Shown here in pieces: positions 56,201-64,000 of a stretch of 64,000 nt of DNA; positions within the stretch are counted from its first letter, which is position 1, and each line of letters starts with the position of its first letter. The stretch is taken from the NCBI RefSeq assembly GCF_963678635.1, contig NC_087067.1:37892686-37956685 (forward strand), written 5' to 3'. Position numbers and translations under genes: made by a program. Origin of the DNA: Symsagittifera roscoffensis (taxonomy: Eukaryota; Xenacoelomorpha; Acoela; Convolutidae). Below the pieces are notes generated by a model, which saw only the letters and a list, made by a program, of their open reading frames with translations, was not told the origin of the DNA and searched no databases.

Positions 56201-59200
56201 AGGGCTGGAATTTTTTGAGCAGACAACCGTTAAGCCAAGAAAAATTGTTTCCACAAAAACATGAAAAATTTTATGAAAAATTTTGAATTACCCTCTCAGA
56301 AGACTCACACGCATACGAAACCTGTTTCTCTCATCTAACGCTACAATATTGTGTTACAAGGGCAATTTAAAAAGAATTAAAATTGGCTTGGGTAAACAAA
56401 CAAAACCAAGAAAAACGGAGGAAAAACAACAACAAAAATTTATCCAGCCGGAGTGAAATTGGAAACAAGTATGAAAATATTTTGTGAATAGAACGTGCGT
56501 TTCAAAACACAAAAGGGCAGATTTTGGAAAATGGCCCATTGATTTTGTTGGACAAGTTGTTTACAAGAACAAGTCTATGTTCCGAGTTGACAACGTTGTC
56601 TACTCGTGAGCGCTATCATCGCATATTGAATAATTCAGCGCACATTACTGAACGGAGCAAAAGTATTCAAAAAAATTAATTGTTTTTATTCATTTAAAAA
56701 GTTTTCAATAACTTGAAAAAAAATTTGCAAAAAATCTTGTAGATTTCACCTATGGGGTTTTTAGAAGGGTCATTCAGGAAGTTAAAAGAAAACTGAACCT
56801 TCAAAAAGAGCCCGTGCTACGGAAAATCAGACAATAAAAAATAAACAGCTGGACAATAGTCCGAGAAAGCAGAAAACTTCTAATTTGAAAAAAATCAGTG
56901 ATGGCCGTTTTCAGACCACAAGTTTTTTTGTCTCAATCAGGTGTGTTACCTCTACTATTTAATGCATTTTGAAGTTAATATGAAGCAAGATATGAAACAA
57001 GAATGAAGCAAGAATCATCGCCGAAACCTAGTGAACAAAGTTGTTTTCGGGAAAAAAAAGTTTAGTACCAGTTTGTATAACCCCTGCGTATCGCAAGAGT
57101 ATTAGCTATGCACAAAATTAGCCCCTCTGATTTGTTCGTTGAACTGAAATTTTTTTATTTGGCTAAACTATTTTCTGTCTAAACATATATTTTTGCATTC
57201 TTAACTTTGAACTTCTTGACCAATTTGATAATATTCAGACAATATTCGGACAATGTCTTTTCATCCTAATATTTATCAAATTTCAAAAAGTCATTCTTTT
57301 TAGTTTTGTATTTTGTCTAGAAAAACGGGTAAAATAAAAAACGATTGCACACATACTCACATGGGCGATATATAATAGTATAGAAAAACCAGATTTGCTT
57401 TATTGATTCAGCAAAAGTTTCATCAGTTTTCGACCGAATAACAGGATTGATCTCAAATATTGTGGGGTACAGTGCATGTCTGATGTAAAGCGGAACTCCT
57501 GGGTGGGTTTTACATACTAGGCTAAAGCAGTAAAACGGCTTTAAAAAAAAAAGTTATGCAGCCAGCAGCAGTCAACATTAATTCCATGGCAGGCAAGTTT
57601 AGCTTTTTATCAGACCATTTGACCAAAGCTATAATCTACATTTATTACATTTTGTCTTGTGCAAATTGTTGGTGCTGAAATTATGTTCTGTTCACAATTC
57701 TTTATCGAGTCACAATTCTTTACTCGCTTAGACGTTGTCGTTTAAAAGCTGGGACATGCCCACTTCATTGTTTCCACATGCAAGTGTAGTGTCATACTGT
57801 GAAGTTTCTTTTTCCAAGCGAGTTCGCAAATAAAAGTGCTCTTTTGGTGAAAATTTTGCTAATAAAAGCATTGACAAATAAATACCATCTTCTCTAGCCA
57901 CCAATATCTGCTATATTGGTGGCTATTGCTCAACGATTGTCAAGCAACTATGGCGCAGATGCGACGACCTGAGACTAAATCTCCAGGTTTATTTTTATTA
58001 TTTTTATTTTTAGTTTCCCTTATTTCAGCTTTTTTCACCGTCTTTGACGTTTGTGTTTGCGAAGTGCAGATTCATATCTGTGTTTAGTCTACAATTTTTA
58101 CTTTTGCTTTTTCAATATATCTACAATTTGGGCTGCGCGAAGTATATGACTGGTCTGCTTCATATGTTTCAACCAATCAGCTTCAATTGCTTATTTCTGG
58201 GCTCGCAAAAAAATTGACTACTCATAGACGGAAAATCATTTAAAAAATCAACGGCAGAACGGGTTCAAGTGCAGAATGATTCAAATCCGAATTACTATAA
58301 ACTGACATATTTTTCCGTAGTAACTTTAGAAGGATACAAAGTACTGGTTACTGGATATGTTTTCGAAGTGTTAATACGAAATGGTTCACAGAAGTAGTAT
58401 TCAGACCAGACCGACCAACTTCTTTTTTGTTTTAAATTCACATACCGAAAGTATGAACTTGTATCATTTGCTTGGGTTTAAGTGCTAGTTTTGATCTGAA
58501 TTTAATATTTTGTTATAATCGTTGACTCTAGCAAAAAGCTTAGTCAATAAATTGCAGAGTATTCATACACAAACTGTACTTTTGTGATAACGAATATTTG
58601 ATTCATTTTTTCGGTAGTGTAAATTGTTACTTATAAAGACAACCGAGCATCCATTTTCAAGCGTTAATAATCGATTATATTATGATGTTAGCACTAGTCC
58701 TACCAGGGGTGGATCTAAGATTTTCTCGAGGGGGTGCGGATTTTCAAAAAAATTTCAAAAATTCGGTCGACCTTTTTTAGGTCGACCAAATTAATTTTCC
58801 GAGCTTTCCCAAAGCAATAAAAAGACCCTGGTTTGACCAAACTTTTTTATTTGGCTAAAATTTGGTTGAAATTCTTATTTGGCTAGGGAAAATTTAAAAA
58901 AAAAACTCGCCAAAAAAAGCGTTTTTAGGCAGTTTTTGGCAAATTTTGACCAAAAAATTGCGTTCTTTCGGCGGGCACTCCCCCTCAAAGTTAGTACATA
59001 TTGGCGCCAAAAGCGCCTTTAGAAAAAATTTAGGGCTCGTCTCCAAAAATGGATATCTAAAAATAGTACAAAGGAGGGACCCTTCGGGTCGGCAGGTGGT
59101 CGATTTCCTGAGGGGGGAGGCGCCATTTTGTTTGCGCATTTTATCTTCGACCTTTTCATCTGAATTGCTTATTATTTAGGCTTTTTTTAGACGTTGGTTT

Positions 59201-62200
59201 TTGTGAAAATGAGGAAAAAGTTTATAAATGTTTCAAATCAGTTCAAACTTGCATAGTTTTATTTTTTTGCATAGAGTTGCATAGAGTTATTTCATGATGC
59301 ACATTTTAAGTTTTTCTTAACCATCAAAACATCAGTTTATTGATTTATTTTCATGATTTATTTGAATATTTATTTTTCACCTACCGCGTAAACTTTTTAA
59401 CTAATATGAACGGATATCCATGAAATTTTTGTTTCGTGGTAAAACTTTGTGTTCAGATGAATCAAAGTGTGACAAGACATCTGGCTTTTAGAGATTTTTG
59501 CTTAAAAAAACATAGGATAAAATTAAAATATGCTTTTGATGTGACAAAATTTTGGCAAAAAAAGAAGATAGGATTGATTAAAATCGACTGTAATTGATTT
59601 TAAAAGTTTTGTGTATGAATTATAATCAATTATAAAAGATTATAATCTCCTGGAAAATCTCGCGATTATAATCGGCCATAAATCCTTTACACCTAATTTT
59701 GATAATTTTAATCAAATATAATTGTACAATATTATACAAATCAGTTTGTATCCAAAATTTCAATCCCAAAATAGATTCATTTTTGGCTCTTTTCATTCTA
59801 TGAAAAGTTTTTTTTTTGAAACTACCGGTTCAATTGTTGAGCAAAGTACAGCAAATCAAATCTCTGATGTAGTTCAACACATTGCCAGGCCAAATTACGA
59901 AGTTCGTAGATCTCCTCCTACAATTTTACACGTAAATCCAGTATCCAGCGTAAATCCAGGGAAAGTTTTGCCTTTTAATGCCAAATCATAACAAAATGTC
60001 ATTTTTTTTTGTTTGAAACCATTTATAAATGTTTTGCGCCAATTTTTGAAGAATATGCCTTTGTTAGTTTTGGTTGGGCTACATAAGAGGCTTAAATTGA
60101 AATAATTTTCCCAACAAATAATCAGGTAGTTCTGATTGACTAAAAGGAGCAAAATTACTCGTTTTAAAATAGTGGGTTAGTGGTTCGCAACTGTTACTCG
60201 ATATTTACGCTGGTAAAATTCAAAGTAACATTTGCTCCGGTCAATTTTTGTCTAATGTCTGATTGTCTGGACAAATTTCGACTATCAATATTAAAAGTTG
60301 AGGGGCAAATTTTGTTCAGCTGGGTGAGATTCTTCCGGTGGAGGAGAACTTCCTGCTGCTGTTCCAACACGAGCAGGAGCTGAACAGTGTGCAGTTCATG
60401 GAGATATGGAGGGAGCACGACAAAGACAGAAATGGATTCATAGACTCCAACGAACTCAAGGTTAGACACGGTTGGGTGCTCTTCAAACATTTCACGTTGT
60501 ACCGCCGAAAATAGGGGGGGGGATGTAGGGGGTGGGAATAAATGAGGGACGAAATGTGCCATGTTCTGATTAGATAGAGATGAACAACTGTGAAAAAAAT
60601 TTCATAACCAAAGTCGATGTTGGAAATTAACCGACTGTTTATTTACTAATTGACTTGCATTCAAGGCCAAAAAATTCACTTGCAATTCAATCGAAAGCTC
60701 AGTTGTTGGACTAGGCTTGCCCTTAAAAAAAGTAGTCATAAAATGGTTATGTAAATTTTACCCAGCGCACAACCGCGTTTCTTCTCTTCGTCAAGAGTTG
60801 AACAACTCTATGCTGCTTCTGATCAATTAATTTCTTCTTTCACTCGGTGGGTAAATGGACTTAACCTCTGTTAAAATATAAACTCGATGTTGCAAATTTT
60901 ACTGAAAACATAACCAAGACGAAGCTGACAATAATGTTCTCGCTTCGTAAATGTAGAAAAAATTCAAGAAACGATCGGACAAATTTTAGCGTGTTCTGAA
61001 AAGGTTCTTTTTCAAATCAATAGTTGGAGTGATTTCTTAGAGTTTCTTGCACTCTGTTCTGAAGAAGAAGTCAGCCCAAGTGTCAAAAGAGAGACTGGAG
61101 GAATACGCACAAACTATTGTAAGCTCAAAAACAAACAAAAATCAAGATGAAACTTTTTTCACTTCACGGCTAAATATTTTTGTTCATCATATTATCATCA
61201 TTTGCAGCTCCAGATGTTCGATTCCAACAATGATGGCAAATTGGGATTGCAGGAAATGGCCAGGTAAACTTCATTTTTGCTTTCTGAACCTACAAAAACA
61301 TCTATAAACAACTTCGAAGTACACATTATAAGAAGAGTATTTGATATAAAATTATGACTATATTAATTTAGTTTTTTCAGTTTGCCTAAACTTACTGTGG
61401 CTAAGGGGTAGATTGGTCGATTTTTTTAAACATTTTCTTTAGGTCAAGCAATTTGATTTTCCGTGCCCTCTTAAAACCTTATAAAGACTCTATTTTGCCA
61501 AAAGTTTCCGCGCCGCAGACGAACTTTTGAAGAAAAAAGAACAGCTCAAAAATGACGTTTACGCTCTTCCTTGAAATTTAAGGTCCTTTCGAAGAATTTT
61601 GATATCAGTCAACCCAAAGGGAGACCTTATTGGAAATATTTGCCAACCAGAATTGAGGGGGTCATGACGTAACAAGTACAGAATTTCCTCTCATATTCTT
61701 TTGTTCTTTTTGCTAATGGTGTTGGTCTTTATGTAGGTTGTTGCCGGTACAGGAGAACTTCCTGGTTCAGTTCCAGAACAAACCCAATCTCACCAAAGAA
61801 GAATTCAACACTGTGTTCAACCACTACGACACGGTACCTTTCTTTTTATGCCTTACTGTTGGTGAAAAGAAAAACAATCAATCATAATAAATTGTTTCCA
61901 TATCAGAGATTATTCAACAGACACTTGTCAATTTACGTAATTCTGACGTGTACGCTCAAAAAGCCAGAATGACAGAGCGTGACATCATTTATATTGCAAA
62001 TTTGTTCACGTGAACAACTGGATTGCTATGAAAATGAAAAAAAAAAATTAGTGCGACAACACCGGAAAGCGGTCTGTATTTAGACAACCGCGTATTCGTA
62101 CTCGCCAGTAAGCAGACAAATACCGTATTAACAAATCAGAATCGAGATGAGTAAGCAAATTTACGATATAAATAACTATTAATTATTCATTTCTTCCTTC

Positions 62201-62474
62201 TCGCGATTCTGATTGGTTAATACAGTATTTGTCTGCTTACTGACCAGTCTGAATACGCGGTTGCCTAAATACTGCTACGTAACCGACACACCTTCTGCGC
62301 AAAAAAAAAGATATCTTCGAACCCAATTTTTTCTTATTTGATCTATGTAGGAAACAAACTATTGCTTTAAATGTGGAGATGTGATGTGAAAATTGTTTTT
62401 AGGATGGCAATGGTGTCATACAAGGAGACGAACTGGCAGGATTCCTGAAGGACCTAATGGAACACGAAAACCAG
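53122..62474 (+). CDS. Calbindin/calretinin-type multi-EF-hand protein, 3' incomplete
   Basis: Nine exons (53122-53257, 53312-53419, 53782-53852, 54471-54560, 60320-60460, 61041-61118, 61208-61263, 61737-61833, 62403-62474) join with correct phases. The product aligns end to end with calbindin-D28k, calretinin and fly calbindin-32, including [39 protein letters not shown] and [11 protein letters not shown]. Five canonical calcium loops are present, each with Asp at 1 and Glu at 12: [60 protein letters not shown]. Loop 2, degenerate in vertebrate calbindin-D28k, is intact here. EF-hand 6 and the stop codon must lie beyond 64000 or were missed. The likely role is cytosolic calcium buffering or sensing. 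The first exon is ambiguous (see findings). Confidence 0.92.
53312..53419 (+). CDS. EF-hand gene, exon with helix of EF-hand 1
   Basis: The acceptor is ATGATTTCAG and the donor G|GTTTGT. It carries [16 protein letters not shown] and then the EF-1 entering helix. Its own ATG at 53317, five bases after the acceptor, would give a protein close to the usual 260-270 residues once EF-6 is added, so this may be the true start. Confidence 0.85.
53782..53852 (+). CDS. EF-hand gene, rest of loop 1
   Basis: The acceptor is ATTTTTCAG and the donor CGG|GTAAGA. It encodes [16 protein letters not shown] and ITAGNDR, completing EF-hand 1. Confidence 0.9.
54471..54560 (+). CDS. EF-hand gene, EF-hand 2
   Basis: The acceptor is ATCTGTTCAG and the donor GAG|GTGAGA. 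It has thirty codons, phase 0, and contains the canonical loop [12 protein letters not shown]. Confidence 0.92.
54590..54725 (+). repeat. Short degenerate tandem, ~16-bp unit
   Basis: Units such as CCAGGATAAAATCCCACC, GGATAAAATCCACC, AGGACTAAATTTCCC and AGGACCAAATCCCCC occur. It lies immediately after the exon for EF-hand 2, inside the intron. Confidence 0.65.
54756..54896. mobile_element. Foldback element with ~45-bp arms
   Basis: The left arm, 54756-54804, contains CAAATCATGAGTCTATTC and AATATTGTCTGGTTTTT. The right arm is its reverse complement (AAAAACCAGACAATATT, GAATCTG-type step, ATCATGATTTG) with only a few mismatches. The 42-base centre is itself partly self-complementary. Just downstream, ATTCGACC-GACAC-GGTCGAAT forms another short stem near 54948-54968. 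Confidence 0.75.
54970..58050 (+). other. EF-hand gene intron, nothing firm
   Basis: A long AT-rich intron. Lys-rich open frames near 55937-56286 are not supported by splice sites. A tRNA-like fragment (TATGGCGCAGATGCGACG) lies near 57950. Confidence 0.4.
58060..58084 (+). repeat. Hairpin-tail module copy
   Basis: GCGAAGTGCAGATTCATA followed by TCTGTGTTT; the stem is partly broken. Confidence 0.45.
58085..58705. other. EF-hand gene intron, nothing recognised
   Basis: No exon or repeat end was found in this part of the intron. Confidence 0.35.
58706..59135 (+). repeat. Decayed hAT-like MITE relic
   Basis: CCAGGGGTGGATCTAAGATT at the left, then GAGGGGGTGCGGATTTTC. Near 59025-59125, TTTAGGGCTCGTCTCCAA, GGGACCCTTCGGGTCGGCAG and TTTCCTGAGGGGGG match the 27208 element in reverse. 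Probably two relics lie side by side, or one has an insertion. Confidence 0.55.
59136..60319 (+). other. EF-hand gene intron with one doubtful frame
   Basis: A 59722-59991 plus-strand frame contains [19 protein letters not shown], which looks protein-like, but neither splice sites nor the EF-hand reading call for it. It may be a fragment of a mobile-element protein. The rest is AT-rich. Confidence 0.3.
60320..60460 (+). CDS. EF-hand gene, EF-hand 3
   Basis: The acceptor is TTTTGTTCAG and the donor AAG|GTTAGA; 47 codons, phase 0. [15 protein letters not shown] and loop [12 protein letters not shown] are highly typical of calbindin/calretinin. Confidence 0.93.
60461..61040 (+). other. EF-hand gene intron
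   Basis: It starts with a G-rich patch near 60515 and is otherwise AT-rich. Nothing was recognised. Confidence 0.4.
61041..61118 (+). CDS. EF-hand gene, linker before EF-hand 4
   Basis: The acceptor is GATTTCTTAG and the donor ATT|GTAAGC. It encodes [19 protein letters not shown] and then EEYAQTI, matching the helix that joins EF-3 to EF-4 in calbindin. Confidence 0.85.
61208..61263 (+). CDS. EF-hand gene, EF-hand 4 loop
   Basis: The acceptor is CATTTGCAG and the donor AG|GTAAAC, ending in phase 2. [18 protein letters not shown] is nearly identical to vertebrate calbindin's EF-4. Confidence 0.93.
61264..61736 (+). other. EF-hand gene intron
   Basis: An intron of about 470 bases without recognised repeats. 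Confidence 0.4.
61737..61833 (+). CDS. EF-hand gene, helix of EF-hand 5
   Basis: The acceptor is CTTTATGTAG and the donor ACG|GTACCT. It encodes [12 protein letters not shown] and [12 protein letters not shown]. The intron falls inside the calcium loop after its second residue. Confidence 0.92.
62072..62276. mobile_element. Foldback element with ~76-bp arms
   Basis: Left-arm marks CAACCGCGTATTCGTAC, CAGTAAGCAGACAAATAC and AATCAGAATCG return as the reverse complement at 62201-62276 (CGATTCTGATT, GTATTTGTCTGCTTACTG, GAATACGCGGTTG). Arms are about 85-90% complementary around a ~53-base AT-rich centre. It sits in the intron that splits EF-hand 5. Confidence 0.75.
62403..62474 (+). CDS. EF-hand gene, rest of EF-hand 5
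   Basis: The acceptor is TTGTTTTTAG and the donor CAG|GTTAAA. It encodes [18 protein letters not shown] and MEHENQ. The reading frame is open in phase 0 at the donor, so at least one further exon (EF-hand 6 and stop) is expected to the right. Confidence 0.9.
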
Positions 62475-62749
62475 GTTAAATCAATGATTTTATGACATAG
62501 TAAAATGATTGTTGCAATAATTGTAGCGCTGAATATCGGAAAACAATCACATAATTTTGTATTCGAGAGATCCCACGCGAATACCTAAACACAAACACTT
62601 AATGGTCATTGCAAGCACGACAGTATTTTTTTTGAGAATCGCAAGCAAGCTGGCAAACAAATGATGGATCTGGATGCAGGCTGTTTGGTCTTACGTGTCG
62701 TCTGTATCCAATTGATCCGGCTTTGGAAGAAATTGCGAAATATTTATGC

Positions 62750-63560
62750 TTGAGTTGGTTTGTTTCATTCAGTCAATTTTTGTTTTTCAACTTGCATTTT
62801 TGACGGAATTTTTACTCTTCCTGGAAGATGTTGTTGTCTGTAGCTCAAATCTAAAACAAATTTCATCCATGATTGTTTTTCGTAAAGTTATGGGGGTTTC
62901 AAAATCGCTGTTTCGAAAAAAAATAATGCGCGTTATTACGTTCCCACAGAGCACATGTAAGCTACGACTGAATGCGTTCCAAATTAACGGGGGCAAATTA
63001 TTTTGTCTAATAATTACGAAACGACACGCTAAAAAAACATTCTTGTGATGTTCCGACAATTTTCGAAGAAAATGACAAATATTTGTGCTCGGGGTGGACA
63101 AATCTGTACTTTTGAACTAACCATTTTTGACAGAAATTTTTTTTATCATTCGAAAGTTATTGTTATCCTAAGCTCAATTTTAAAAAGATCTTGTGATTAT
63201 TTTTTATTAAGTTTGTGATCATGGGGGTTTAAAGATTGCCATTTTGGGACATTTAACGCGCGATATATTTTGTGCTATTAATAATGCATAAAGAGGAGAT
63301 TTTATTCGTTGTAGAAATTGTTCCAAATTGGATGTATGGTGTTTGTTTGGTCTATTTAATACTTTGCTAAATACAGAATACATGGCTTTAGTTTTTACAT
63401 AGCGTGTGGGGTGATGATTTTCAAAAAAAAACTCATTTTTATATAATTTTTCATTTTTTGAAACTTTCATCAATTAACTTAATGTTAACTACTCCATAGA
63501 AGTTAAATTGCAATAGTAACATTCAAGGCTACCCCTTGATACGAGCAGCCTTGTTGTTCC
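62750..63560 (+). repeat. Family C repeat, two copies
   Basis: Partial copy at 62775-63010 (TTTGACGGAATTTTTACTC, GTTATGGGGGTTTCAAA). A fuller copy at 63050-63555 (TTTTCGAAGAAAATGAC, GTGCTCGGGGTGG, TTAACGCGCGATATATTTTG, then AACATTCAAGGC and the worn terminal stem GGCTACCCCTTG). Confidence 0.6.
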
Positions 63561-64000
63561 GACTGTTTAGTTTTTTTAATTTTTTTTATATTTAAAAAAA
63601 ACTTCAATTTGCAACATGCGCAGCAATCGGCTATCCGTTTTTTTTCCAGCTGCTTTTGTTATAATCTACCATTCTAACTGACTTGTTTGCTACTACAGCT
63701 GTCAAATTTTCCAAGTTGCTTTTTGTTACCAAATTAAAGAACACCATTTCCTCATTAGAAAAAAAATTTTTGTTTTATGAAACTAAGGACCCTCTTCTCT
63801 ATATGAGTATTTTCCGAATTCAATTTCACACAATTATTCTGGTTTAGTCTAAAACTTTTGGGATTTTGGTTCCTCAGTGTAATAATTCACTGTGTGACTC
63901 ATTCGTTGCCAAAATCTTCGCAACACTCGCCGCAAAAAGGGGCGCTGTAGCGCATTTGCTGTGAATTTGGTTCTAAATTTAACGAGCCTTAAGATATAAA
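63561..64000. other. AT-rich end of window, nothing recognised
   Basis: No exon of the EF-hand gene could be identified here. The remaining EF-6 exon is presumably beyond the window. Confidence 0.35.

Noticed and set aside
1-64000. CRISPR arrays, rRNA genes, bacterial operons or phage genes
   Set aside because: No regularly spaced identical repeats, no rRNA-like conserved blocks, and the coding pattern is spliced and eukaryotic.

Overview
The window is nuclear DNA from an animal. It is very AT-rich. Coding sequence comes as short exons split by GT-AG introns, and most of the rest is dispersed repeats and their ruins. The recognisable proteins (a tandem-thioredoxin nucleoredoxin-like protein, a CUT-class homeodomain protein, an adenosine-deaminase-like enzyme and a multi-EF-hand calbindin/calretinin-type protein) are metazoan families. 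The homeodomain protein is strongly divergent, which suggests a fast-evolving invertebrate lineage. I cannot name the species from the sequence.

Layout. 1-1152 (+): 3' part of a nucleoredoxin-like gene, then its polyadenylation signals. 1.4-11.3 kb: repeat-dense, with tRNA-like SINE heads, a recurrent GCGAAGC hairpin tail, a diverged ~180-bp array, and a 2 x 1.98-kb tandem duplication at 6.69-10.63 kb. 11298-11362 (+): an orphan exon. 14.2-21.4 kb (-): a four-exon CUT-homeobox gene whose last two exons lie in a 2 x 2594-bp, almost identical tandem duplication. 22.7 kb (-): an orphan terminal exon. 24.7-32.4 kb (+): five exons of an ADAL/MAPDA-type deaminase (first exon uncertain), with a MITE carrying its target duplication, a 1-kb tandem duplication and a CpG-rich minisatellite in its introns. 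37.2 and 37.9 kb (+): the last exon of one unrecognised gene and the probable first exon of another. 38-53 kb: no convincing exon, but several copies of one ~0.5-kb repeat, two-ended MITEs and foldback elements. 53.1-62.5 kb (+): nine exons of the EF-hand gene, whose last exon lies beyond the window.

How the genes relate. They are not an operon and share no pathway. They are separate loci on both strands. The deaminase is expected to act on N6-methyl-AMP in purine salvage, the EF-hand protein to buffer or sense cytosolic calcium, the nucleoredoxin-like protein to act as a thiol oxidoreductase, and the CUT-homeodomain protein as a nuclear DNA-binding factor.

Points most worth a second look: the near-identical duplication of the two terminal exons of the homeobox gene; two competing first exons for EF-hand 1 of the calcium-binding gene; a short palindromic module seen about sixteen times, always on the + strand; a MITE present twice with a different 8-bp target duplication each time; and several long inverted repeats. 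All splice calls are by eye from GT/AG sites, reading phase and family alignment. No transcript or database evidence was available.
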